Notes under the pieces: generated by a model | Seen by the model: the letters and a program-made list of their open reading frames with translations, nothing else | The model's database searches: none | Told to the model about the DNA's origin: nothing | Made by a program: the position numbers and the translations under genes | Shown: positions 1-6,913 of the stretch, one piece after another | How positions within the stretch are numbered: position 1 is the stretch's first letter | How the letters are laid out: each line of letters begins with the position of its first letter | NCBI GenBank assembly: GCA_948829205.1 | Contig: CAQLOA010000006.1 | Coordinates: forward strand, 3,801-18,085 | Reading direction: 5' to 3' | Origin: an uncultured Eggerthellaceae bacterium | GTDB lineage: Bacteria > Actinomycetota > Coriobacteriia > Coriobacteriales > Eggerthellaceae | DNA length: 14,285 nucleotides

Positions 1-1179
1 GCCCGCACGCTTGCCCGAATGCACCTCCAGATCGCCCGGAAGCGGAAGGCGCACCGTCTTGCCCGACACCTTCACGACGTCGCGCACCTTGAACGTGAAG
101 TTGCCTCGGCGCGTCCACGCCTCCAGCATGTCGCCCTCCACCAACGGCTTTTCGCATGACAGCTCGACGAAGTCGTCGCCGACCTCCTTGACGCGTCCCA
201 CGAACTGCCCACGGTTGTTGGGCCGCTGGTAGCTCATGACGTCGTTCCCGCGCCTTCCGTCGAAGTATGCGGAAGTGAACCCGCGCGAGAACACCGACCC
301 GAGCCGCGAGTCGCGGTCGTCGCGCGCAGCAGGGTCGACGGCTGCGGCGCTCCGTGCCGCATCGACGGCTTCGCGGTACACCGCGACCACCGTGCCGGCG
401 TACTCCGGCGACTTCATGCGGCCTTCTATCTTCAAGGACGAGACCCCGGCACGGGCCAGTTCGTCCACGCTTCCTACCAGGCAGAGGTCTTTCGGAGAAA
501 GAAGGTGATCGCCTGGCGACTTCAGCTGCCGCTGCTGGTCGCGCATGTCGACCAGCCTGTAGGGAAGGCGGCATGCCTGGGCGCAAAGCCCACGGTTCGC
601 GGAGCGCCCCCCTATCATCGAGGACATGAGGCATTGCCCCGAATAGCACACGCAAAGGGCGCCGTGCGCGAAGGTCTCGACCTCCATCCCGAGGCCTGCC
701 GCATGGTCGCAAAGCGACTCTATCTCTCCCAGGGACAGCTCGCGCGCCAACGTGACCCGTGCAAAGCCCAGCTCGGCCAGGGCCGATATGCCGTCCTTGG
801 TGTGGATGCTCATCTGGGTGGAGGCATGAAGCCGCGCGTCGGGAAGCTTCCGGGACAGAGCGACTGCAAGTCCCAGGTCCTGCACTATGAACGCGTCGGC
901 CCCGCGCGAAAGGCACTGACGCGCAAGCTTGAGCGCCCGAGGCATCTCGTCGGGCAGGACGATGGTGTTCATGGCGACGTAGAGCCTCACGCCGCGCAGG
1001 TGCGCATAGTCGCAGGCTTCGGCGAACGTGGCCTCGTCGAAGTTGTCGGCAGAGCGGCGGGCGTTCAGCTCGCCCATGCCAAGATAGGCCGCGTCGGCCC
1101 CGGCCGCGACGACGGCATGCAGCATGGCCGGACTGCCCGCAGGCGCTAGAAGCTCTGGCAAGTTGGAAGGTTCAGGCAT
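1..1179 (-). CDS. U32-family peptidase-like protein (probable Fe-S RNA hydroxylase type), C-terminus beyond window
   Basis: The 393 visible residues are the N-terminal part of a U32 protein; no stop is reached before the left edge. The start ATG (1177-1179) puts the family's opening motif ELLAPAGS at residues 9-16. Further marks are HASTQMS (119-125), the segment C176-V-C-Y-S-G-Q-C183, then NRGLCAQACRLPY (195-207) and a lysine/glutamate motif LKIEGRMKSP (249-258). C176, C183, C199 and C233 have nearly the spacing of the four cysteines that bind an iron-sulfur cluster in UbiU, UbiV and TrhP. Known members (RlhA, TrhP, UbiU/V) hydroxylate RNA or ubiquinone precursors using prephenate, so the old name 'peptidase' is doubtful. 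Residues after about 330 (NNRGQFVGRV) begin a beta-rich C-terminal region like that of the longer members. No good Shine-Dalgarno sequence is seen. It lies 45 nt after the lipoprotein gene, in the same direction. The family is certain; the substrate is not known. Confidence 0.93.
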   Translation of the reverse strand, partial: MPEPSNLPELLAPAGSPAMLHAVVAAGADAAYLGMGELNARRSADNFDEATFAEACDYAHLRGVRLYVAMNTIVLPDEMPRALKLARQCLSRGADAFIVQDLGLAVALSRKLPDARLHASTQMSIHTKDGISALAELGFARVTLARELSLGEIESLCDHAAGLGMEVETFAHGALCVCYSGQCLMSSMIGGRSANRGLCAQACRLPYRLVDMRDQQRQLKSPGDHLLSPKDLCLVGSVDELARAGVSSLKIEGRMKSPEYAGTVVAVYREAVDAARSAAAVDPAARDDRDSRLGSVFSRGFTSAYFDGRRGNDVMSYQRPNNRGQFVGRVKEVGDDFVELSCEKPLVEGDMLEAWTRRGNFTFKVRDVVKVSGKTVRLPLPGDLEVHSGKRAG

Positions 1180-1224
1180 CTTGTGTCGGTTCTGTTGCGT
1201 TCTGCCCGTTTCGAAGAAGGCTGG

Positions 1225-1755
1225 CTACATCTCGGTGGACATCTTGTCGGCCTCCTCGAGCAGGTTTAGGCCCTGGTCGTAGGCCTTCTGCACGGATTCC
1301 AGCCGCTGGCCGTAATCCGAGAAGTCGTACTGGGCTCCCTCGGGGGCGTTCTCTATCTCGAGGAATATTGCCAGATAGTCGCTCAGCGCGCCCTTGAGCG
1401 TGCCTATGGCCTCGTCGTACTTGCCCTTCACGGACTTGAGCTCGTCGGGAGCCTCGAGTGCCTCCATCTGGTCGAGCACCTCGTAGGCCGAGTCGACCTT
1501 GGCCTGCAGCGCCGACACGTCGCCTTCTGCGACCGCGCCCGAGAAGTCGGCGAAGCTCTCGGACAGCTGCTTGGACGACTTCGCCATGGAGTTCATGTAG
1601 CCTGCGGCCGTGACGGGCTTCTCGTCGGTGGCGGCCGGCTGGCTTGGCGCGCATCCGGACAGCATCGCCACGGACATCGCCATCATTAGCGCCACGACGG
1701 CCGCCAGGGCCTTCGAGGCCTTCGGCCTTCTTGAATTGGTGTGCGGAACCTGCAT
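1225..1755 (-). CDS. small lipoprotein of unknown function
   Basis: The protein has 176 residues if it begins at the ATG at 1753-1755, which is preceded by GAGGAG. A TTG 13 codons further upstream is possible but less likely. The N-terminus is a typical lipoprotein signal: Arg/Lys-rich residues 9-15, a hydrophobic stretch 16-31, then the lipobox L32-S33-G34-C35. C35 is the expected lipidated cysteine, so the mature protein should be anchored outside the cytoplasmic membrane. After a short Pro/Thr linker the rest (about 50-176) is acidic, rich in Ala, Glu, Lys and Leu and free of further cysteines. It looks largely alpha-helical, probably a helical bundle. I do not recognise a named family. 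It sits 48 nt after the penicillin-binding protein gene and may have its own promoter (TATACT at 1783-1788). A cell-envelope role is a guess from this position. Confidence 0.85.
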   Translation of the reverse strand: MQVPHTNSRRPKASKALAAVVALMMAMSVAMLSGCAPSQPAATDEKPVTAAGYMNSMAKSSKQLSESFADFSGAVAEGDVSALQAKVDSAYEVLDQMEALEAPDELKSVKGKYDEAIGTLKGALSDYLAIFLEIENAPEGAQYDFSDYGQRLESVQKAYDQGLNLLEEADKMSTEM

Positions 1756-1782
1756 CCTGCTCCTCTTGTCGCGTTTCGTAAG

Positions 1783-1788
1783 AGTATA
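1783..1788 (-). promoter_or_regulatory. possible -10 element for the lipoprotein gene
   Basis: On the minus strand this reads TATACT, a 5-of-6 match to the -10 consensus. It lies in the 48-nt gap after the penicillin-binding protein stop and would place a transcription start about 20 nt before the lipoprotein ATG. No convincing -35 is seen at the right distance (CGACCT at 17 nt). It is rare AT-rich sequence in a GC-rich setting. The lipoprotein could instead be read only through from the upstream gene. Confidence 0.4.
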
Positions 1789-1803
1789 AGGCAAAAGGAA
1801 GGG

Positions 1804-3951
1804 TCAGGTCGTCGTTTCGTCAGAGCCGCCGGGATCGACCGGAGGGGTAATGGGATCGGGCGGAGGAATAACGGGATCGACCGGCTCCTGCGCCGACGAG
1901 CTCGACGACGATGACGAATGGCTGCCGCCGGACGAAGACGACGATGCCGACGACGAGTCGGAACTTGACGAGCTCGACGACGAGCTGTCCTCGGACTTCC
2001 ACGAACCCTTGCCGATGTGGTTCTTCTCGTCGACGTAGTTGCGGTAGTTGGGCTTGCCCGCCGTGAAGAAGTCGACCAGGGGCGCATCGGCAAGCACCTT
2101 GCTCATGAAGTCGGAGAAGGCGCTGGACACCGTGACCCGCACCTTGCTCGCCTCTTCGTAGGTCTCGGCGCGTTCGCCCAGCCAGAAAGCGGAGGTAAGC
2201 TGCGGCGTGAACCCGACGAAGTAGCTGTCCTGGTCTTCTTCCGTGGTTCCCGTCTTGCCGGCGCACACCTGTCCTGTGGTGAGGGCAGCGGGCTTGCCGG
2301 TGCCGCCGGTGATGACGCCTTCGAGGCAGTCGATGACGGCACGGGCAACCTCCTGCGACAGGACGCGTTCGCCTTCGGGATGCGTGTTGTCGACTATGAC
2401 GTTGCCTGAGCGGTCGGTGATGGTGAGGATGCACTCGGGCTCGTAATGGATGCCTCCGCTTGCGATGGTGGAGTAGGCGCTGGCCATCTCCAGCGGGTTG
2501 ACCGAGTCGATGCCCAGCGTGATGCCGGCCACGTCCTGGATAGGGGACTTGATGCCCAGGCGCTGGGCCATTTCGCGCACCTTGTCGACCCCGATGGACA
2601 TGATGAGCCTGGTGAACGCGGTGTTCGACGACACGGCGGTGGCCTTCTTGATGGACACCGAACCATAGCTGGCCTTGCCCGCGTTGTAGACCTGCCGGTC
2701 GGTGCCTTCGAGGTCGACCGAGTAGCCAGCGTCGATGGTGGTCTCGGGGTCGATGCCTTCCTCGATGGCCGCAGCCAGCGTGAAGGCTTTGAAGGACGAC
2801 CCGCACTGACGGCCGCCTCCGCCTTCGCCGGTGGCCATGTTGACCTGGCTTTCCTCGTAGTTGTTCCCACCCACCATGGCCTTGATGTGCCCGTTGCTGT
2901 TGTCGATGGCGGCCATGGCCACCTCGAACACGCTGCCCGCCTCCTTGGCCTTCTTGGCGCAGGCCTCCTCGGCGGCCTTCTGGTCGTCGACGTCTAGCGT
3001 GGTGACGATGTTGAGGCCACCCTTGAACAGCTCGGCGGTGGAGAAGGCGTACTTTCCCTCCTCGTTGAGGAGCTGGTTGCGCACGTAGCTTGCGAAGTAC
3101 GGATAGGCGACTATGCCGTTGACGGAGGGCGCGGTGGTGTTGAGCACGATGTCTTCCCCACGCACCGCGTCTGCCTCGGCGGCCGACACGCATCCGTTCG
3201 ACACCATTCGGTCGAGGACCAGGTTGCGCCGCGACTTGGCGTTGTCGGGGTAGTCGATGGGCTCGTTGTAGTTGGGCGACTGGGGAATGCCTATGAGCGT
3301 GGCGGCCTCTGCCAGCGTGAGCTCGTTGGCGTGCTTGGAGAAGTAGCGCTCGGACGCGGCCTCGATCCCGTAGGCGCCGGACCCGTAGTTGATGGTGTTC
3401 AGGTACATCAGGAGGATTTCGTCCTTGCTGTACATCTCCTCGACCTTCATGGCCAGGAACATCTCGCGGATCTTGCGCTTGAACGAGATCTCGCTCATCT
3501 CGTCGGAGAGTATGGTGTTGCGCACAAGCTGCTGCGTGATGGTGGAACCGCCCTCGAGCGAGCCTCCGAGCAGGTTGTTGACCAGCGCGCGGGCAGAGCC
3601 CACCACGTCGACGCCGGAATGGGTGTAGAAGCGCTCGTCCTCGCAGGCCACGGTGCCTTCGAGCACGTACTTTGAGATCTGGTCGGCCTCGACGGGCTCG
3701 CGGTTCTCGAGCTGGAACTCGGCCAGCACCGTCTCGCCGTCGGAGGCGTAGACCACCGACGTGGCCGACGTGTTCAGCGCATTCGCGTCGGAATAGTCGG
3801 GAAGGTCTTGCAGCCACACGTTGGCCAGGGCGACGCCTCCGATTCCCAGCGCAGCAACGACTGCGACGAAGATGGACAGGAATGCGAGCACGAACGCCTT
3901 GCCCGACTTCTTCTTAACGTTGTAGCGTCCCTTGATTGCGCGAGAGGCCAA
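1804..3951 (-). CDS. class A penicillin-binding protein (transglycosylase/transpeptidase, PBP1a-like)
   Basis: This 715-residue bifunctional enzyme polymerises and cross-links peptidoglycan outside the membrane. After a basic cytoplasmic tail comes one membrane segment (about 18-44). The GT51 glycosyltransferase domain (about 75-250) has CEDERFY with the likely catalytic Glu104, GGSTITQQLVRN (134-145), KRKIRE with Glu163, and NYGSGAYGIEAAS (188-200). The transpeptidase domain (about 340-620) has all three active-site motifs: S385-S-F-K388, S441-S-N443 and K566-T-G568. The C-terminus is a low-complexity tail: residues 656-686 are almost all serine, followed by a Pro/Asp-rich end (EPVDPVIPPP and similar). 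The start is a TTG (3949-3951) with a strong GGAGG four bases before it; the ATG nearby at the same site is in another frame. A probable terminator and an extended -10 element upstream separate it from argH. Confidence 0.95.
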   Translation of the reverse strand: MASRAIKGRYNVKKKSGKAFVLAFLSIFVAVVAALGIGGVALANVWLQDLPDYSDANALNTSATSVVYASDGETVLAEFQLENREPVEADQISKYVLEGTVACEDERFYTHSGVDVVGSARALVNNLLGGSLEGGSTITQQLVRNTILSDEMSEISFKRKIREMFLAMKVEEMYSKDEILLMYLNTINYGSGAYGIEAASERYFSKHANELTLAEAATLIGIPQSPNYNEPIDYPDNAKSRRNLVLDRMVSNGCVSAAEADAVRGEDIVLNTTAPSVNGIVAYPYFASYVRNQLLNEEGKYAFSTAELFKGGLNIVTTLDVDDQKAAEEACAKKAKEAGSVFEVAMAAIDNSNGHIKAMVGGNNYEESQVNMATGEGGGGRQCGSSFKAFTLAAAIEEGIDPETTIDAGYSVDLEGTDRQVYNAGKASYGSVSIKKATAVSSNTAFTRLIMSIGVDKVREMAQRLGIKSPIQDVAGITLGIDSVNPLEMASAYSTIASGGIHYEPECILTITDRSGNVIVDNTHPEGERVLSQEVARAVIDCLEGVITGGTGKPAALTTGQVCAGKTGTTEEDQDSYFVGFTPQLTSAFWLGERAETYEEASKVRVTVSSAFSDFMSKVLADAPLVDFFTAGKPNYRNYVDEKNHIGKGSWKSEDSSSSSSSSSDSSSASSSSSGGSHSSSSSSSSAQEPVDPVIPPPDPITPPVDPGGSDETTT

Positions 3952-4012
3952 GCTTCCTCCATCGATCTGCCTGCATCGGTTCCGAACCGCCGGGCTGCGG
4001 CGCGGAAAGGGC

Positions 4013-4037
4013 GGCGGCCGCGGGCCGCCATATGGCG
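4013..4037 (-). repeat. overlapping inverted repeats in the penicillin-binding protein 5' leader
   Basis: Two inverted repeats share bases. One is GGCGGCC-3 nt-GGCCGCC (4013-4019 with 4023-4029), a 7-bp all-GC stem. The other is the perfect 12-bp palindrome CGCCATATGGCG (4026-4037), which contains an NdeI-type core. Because they use the same bases at 4026-4029 they cannot both fold in the mRNA. No T-run follows, so neither is an ordinary terminator. They lie between the likely promoter and the TTG start. Confidence 0.6.
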
Positions 4038-4053
4038 ACGGTTGTCGCGTGCA

Positions 4054-4062
4054 ATTCTATCA
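4054..4062 (-). promoter_or_regulatory. probable extended -10 promoter for the penicillin-binding protein gene
   Basis: The minus strand reads TGATAGAAT, one mismatch from the extended -10 consensus TGNTATAAT. It lies just downstream of the argH terminator and about 100 nt upstream of the penicillin-binding protein start. No good -35 is seen, which is usual for extended -10 promoters. Transcription would start near 4047, giving a leader of about 95 nt that includes the inverted repeats at 4013-4037. Confidence 0.5.
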
Positions 4063-4068
4063 TCTTCG

Positions 4069-4090
4069 AAAAAACGCCGCCGAAAGCGGC
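4069..4090 (-). terminator. probable intrinsic terminator of the arg cluster
   Basis: On the minus strand, 10 nt after the argH stop, GCCGC-TTTCG-GCGGC forms a 5-bp all-GC stem with a 5-nt loop. It is followed by one G and then six T residues (4069-4074). The stem is short but fully GC, and this is one of the very few T-runs in the window. It fits the end of argCJBDGH transcription. Confidence 0.65.
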
Positions 4091-4100
4091 CGCCATTCCA

Positions 4101-5489
4101 TCAAATGGACGCTTTGTCTTGTTGGATTTGTGAAGACAGCATGGCCATCTGGTGCGAGACCTGGTGCGACGACGTGCCGCCTATGACGTCGCGGGCGTCG
4201 ACTATGGACTTCAGGTCGAGGCACCCCACGATGTCTTCCTCGAACAGCTCGGACTCGGCCCGGAAGTCGTCGAGCGAGAGGTCCTCGAGGCCGCAGCCGC
4301 GCTTGTCGCAAAGCAGCACGAGGTGCCCGACAACCTCGTGGGCGCGACGGAAGGGCATCCCCTTCTTGGCGAGGTAGTCCGCGATGTCGGTGGCCGCGAG
4401 GTAGCCTTCCTTCGCGGCGTCCATCATGGCGTCGGGGTGGATGGCCATGGTGTCGACCATGCCCGCGGCGCAGACGTAGCAGTCCTCGAGCGTGTCGGCG
4501 GCGTCTATGGCGCCCTCCTTGTCCTCCTGCATGTCCTTGTTGTAGGCCAGGGGAAGCGATTTGAGCGTGACCATGAGGGCCACCAGGTCGCCGACGACGC
4601 GGCCCGACTTGCCGCGGATCAGCTCGGCGAAGTCGGGGTTCTTCTTCTGGGGCATTATCGAAGACCCCGTGGAGTACGAGTCGGACAGCGTCACGAACCC
4701 GAACTCGGACGTGGACCACAGGACGATCTCTTCGCACAGGCGCGTGAGGTGGAGGCACGACACGCTGCAGGCGTAAATGAGGTCGAGCAGGAAGTCGCGG
4801 TCCGACACGGCGTCCAGCGAGTTCTGCGTAGGGAAGTCGAAGCCCAGCATGGCCGTGGTGGCCTCGCGGTCGAGCGGATAGGTGGTGCCGGCCAGCGCCG
4901 CCGACCCCAGGGGGTTCGCATCGGCCGAGATGCGTGCGGCGGCCAGGCGCTGGAAGTCGCGCGTGAGCATCCAGACGTAGGCCAGCATGTGATGCGAGAA
5001 CAGCACGGGCTGCGCATGCTGCATGTGCGTGTAGCCGGGCATTATGACGCCCATGTTGCGCTGCGCCTGCCCGAGAAGGGCCTCGCGCAGCGCGATGTTG
5101 GCCGCCATCAGGTCGGTCGCGCGCCTTTTGGCGTAAAGGCGGGAATCCGTGGCCACCTGGTCGTTGCGGCTCCGTCCGGTATGAAGGCGCCTGCCCGCGT
5201 CGCCGATGCGGCGCGTGAGCTCGGCCTCGATGGCCATGTGGATGTCCTCGTCGTTGACGTCGAAGACGAATGCGCCGGACTCTATGTCGTCCTTTATGCC
5301 GGCCAGGCCCTGCCTTATCGCGGCGGCGTCTTCGTCGGAGATGACGCCTTGGGCCGCCAGCATCTCGGCATGGGCCATCGACCCCGCGACGTCTTGCAGG
5401 TAAAGCTTCCTGTCGACCGGAAGCGATGCGCCGAAGCGCTGGGTGAACTCGTCGACGCCTTCCTCGAACCTACCTGACCAGAGTGCCAT
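4101..5489 (-). CDS. argH: argininosuccinate lyase
   Basis: This is the final step of arginine synthesis: argininosuccinate is split into arginine and fumarate in the cytosol. The 462-residue length is normal for the family. Landmarks are the opening ALWSGRF (2-8), HTGRSRND (103-110), PGYTHMQHAQP (151-161) and the fumarase/aspartase superfamily signature GSSIMPQKKNP (275-285), whose mobile loop carries the catalytic serine. The ATG at 5487-5489 is chosen because the protein starts with the conserved motif there. It has the Shine-Dalgarno sequence AGGAGG, which overlaps the argG stop as TAGGAGG. The frame stays open much further upstream, but that part only shadows argG. The gap to argG is 8 nt, so the two are surely cotranscribed. 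Stop is TGA. Confidence 0.98.
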   Translation of the reverse strand: MALWSGRFEEGVDEFTQRFGASLPVDRKLYLQDVAGSMAHAEMLAAQGVISDEDAAAIRQGLAGIKDDIESGAFVFDVNDEDIHMAIEAELTRRIGDAGRRLHTGRSRNDQVATDSRLYAKRRATDLMAANIALREALLGQAQRNMGVIMPGYTHMQHAQPVLFSHHMLAYVWMLTRDFQRLAAARISADANPLGSAALAGTTYPLDREATTAMLGFDFPTQNSLDAVSDRDFLLDLIYACSVSCLHLTRLCEEIVLWSTSEFGFVTLSDSYSTGSSIMPQKKNPDFAELIRGKSGRVVGDLVALMVTLKSLPLAYNKDMQEDKEGAIDAADTLEDCYVCAAGMVDTMAIHPDAMMDAAKEGYLAATDIADYLAKKGMPFRRAHEVVGHLVLLCDKRGCGLEDLSLDDFRAESELFEEDIVGCLDLKSIVDARDVIGGTSSHQVSHQMAMLSSQIQQDKASI

Positions 5490-5497
5490 CCGTCCTC

Positions 5498-6772
5498 CTA
5501 TTCGGCGAACTCGTCCTTGGTTTCGGCCACGCCGGCGAGCTGCTCGTGGACCGCGTCCATGGCGTGCCTGTTCTCCGACCACACCTTGTTGCGCAGCCCG
5601 AACAGGTCGATGAACCCCTTGGCGGAGTCGTGGTTGAACGTGTCGGAGTCGTCGTATGTGGCGAGGCCATGGTCGTAGAGCGAGTAGTCGCTCTTGACTC
5701 CGACGACGTCGCAGTTGCCCTTGTAGAAGCGCATGCGCACGGTGCCCGTGACGTATCGCTGGGTTTCGGCGAAGAACCCGTCGAGGGCGATCTTCAGCGG
5801 CGAGTAGTACAGCGAGTTGTACACCTGGTCGGCCCAGGTGAGCTCGGCGCCGAGCTTGTAGTGCAGAAGGTCGCGCTCGAGCACCATGTCTTCCAGCGCC
5901 TTGTGGGCCACGATCAGCGAAAGCGAGCCGGGGACCTCGTAGCATTCGCGGCTCTTCACGCCGACGAGCCTGTTCTCCATGATGTCCAGCCGCCCGAAAC
6001 CGTTTTCGCCCGCGACCTCGTTCATCTTGTAGATGATGTCGAGGAAGCTCATGCGCTCGCCGTCGATGGCGACGGGGATGCCGCCTTCGAACTGCACATC
6101 GACGTAGGTGGGCTCGTCGGGGGCGTCCATCGGGCTGACGGTCATGGTCCAGATGTCGTCAGGCGGCTCGTTCCAGGGGTTCTCGAGCACGCCGCATTCG
6201 ATCGCACGGCCCCAGACGTTGTCGTCGATGGAGTAGGGCTTCTCGCTGGTGGTGGGCACCGGCACGCCGTGTTCGCGCGCCCAGGCCATCTTGCTGTCGC
6301 GGCTCCCCAGGTCCCATTCGCGCACCGGGGCGACGATCTGAAGGGCGGGGTCGAGGGCCAGAACGGACGTCTCGAAGCGGACCTGGTCATTGCCCTTGCC
6401 CGTGCAGCCATGGGCGATGTATTTCGCGCCGTACTCGTGCGCCGCGTTCACGAGGTGCTTGGATATGATGGGGCGCGAAAGCGCCGAGAGCAGCGGGTAC
6501 TTGTTCTCGTACAGGGCGTTGGCGGCCAGCGCCTTCGCCAGTATGTCGTTGGCGTAGTCCTCGCGCATGTCCACGACCAGGCAGTCGATGGCGCCGGAAG
6601 CAAGCGCGCGCTGCTTGACGTCCTCGAGGCTGCCGTGCTCCTGCCCGACGTCGCCCACGACCGCAATGATGTCGAGGTCCTTGTTCTCCTGCAGCCACTT
6701 GATGCAGATGCTGGTGTCAAGTCCTCCGCTGTATGCCAGTATCGCCCTTTCCTTGTTGGTTCCCTCTGCCAT
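5498..6772 (-). CDS. argG: argininosuccinate synthase
   Basis: It joins citrulline and aspartate with ATP to give argininosuccinate. The protein has 424 residues. The N-terminus carries the PP-loop ATP-binding motif AYSGGLDTS at 13-21, followed by family blocks such as AHGCTGKGNDQVRFE, PVREWDL and SLYYSPLK. The ATG at 6770-6772 is chosen because it puts the ATP motif in its usual place and is preceded by AGGGGGAACC. An in-frame TTG-type extension to 6868 adds only unconserved residues. argG follows argD after 141 nt instead of the few nucleotides used elsewhere in this cluster, and couples directly to argH. Stop is TAG. The citrulline substrate must come from an ornithine carbamoyltransferase encoded elsewhere. 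Confidence 0.98.
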   Translation of the reverse strand: MAEGTNKERAILAYSGGLDTSICIKWLQENKDLDIIAVVGDVGQEHGSLEDVKQRALASGAIDCLVVDMREDYANDILAKALAANALYENKYPLLSALSRPIISKHLVNAAHEYGAKYIAHGCTGKGNDQVRFETSVLALDPALQIVAPVREWDLGSRDSKMAWAREHGVPVPTTSEKPYSIDDNVWGRAIECGVLENPWNEPPDDIWTMTVSPMDAPDEPTYVDVQFEGGIPVAIDGERMSFLDIIYKMNEVAGENGFGRLDIMENRLVGVKSRECYEVPGSLSLIVAHKALEDMVLERDLLHYKLGAELTWADQVYNSLYYSPLKIALDGFFAETQRYVTGTVRMRFYKGNCDVVGVKSDYSLYDHGLATYDDSDTFNHDSAKGFIDLFGLRNKVWSENRHAMDAVHEQLAGVAETKDEFAE

Positions 6773-6795
6773 GGTTCCCCCTGTCTTTTCCTTCC

Positions 6796-6810
6796 GGGCC
6801 CCGCGGGCCC
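6796..6810 (-). repeat. short GC hairpin in the argG leader
   Basis: GGGCCC-3 nt-GGGCCC forms a 6-bp all-GC stem ending about 24 nt before the argG ATG. Upstream of it, TATACA (6825-6830) is a weak -10-like hexamer without a clear -35. A separate promoter for argG is possible but not well supported. Confidence 0.4.
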
Positions 6811-6886
6811 ACGTTGGCTTTTCCTGTATATGTGACGCGCCCGGCCGCTGCGCCCTATCCCCTTGCACCGAACGTTGCCGACGCTG

Positions 6887-6901
6887 CGCAGGCGGCCTGC
6901 G
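6887..6901 (-). repeat. hairpin just after argD
   Basis: CGCAGG-CCG-CCTGCG is a perfect 6-bp stem with a 3-nt loop starting 12 nt after the argD stop. No T-run follows, so it is not a standard intrinsic terminator. It could mark an mRNA processing or stability site between the argCJBD and argGH halves. Confidence 0.45.
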
Positions 6902-6913
6902 TGCGCGCGTTTT

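Noticed and set aside
1890..2005. GTCGTC/GACGAC tandem-like repeats as a microsatellite or regulatory repeat
   Set aside because: They are the coding sequence of the serine-rich tail, and similar GTCGTC runs occur throughout the window as Asp/Ser/Arg codons.
5490..5945. N-terminal extension of argH by about 150 residues
   Set aside because: It lies inside argG on the same strand, is not argininosuccinate lyase-like, and the conserved start ALWSGRF with AGGAGG is at 5489.
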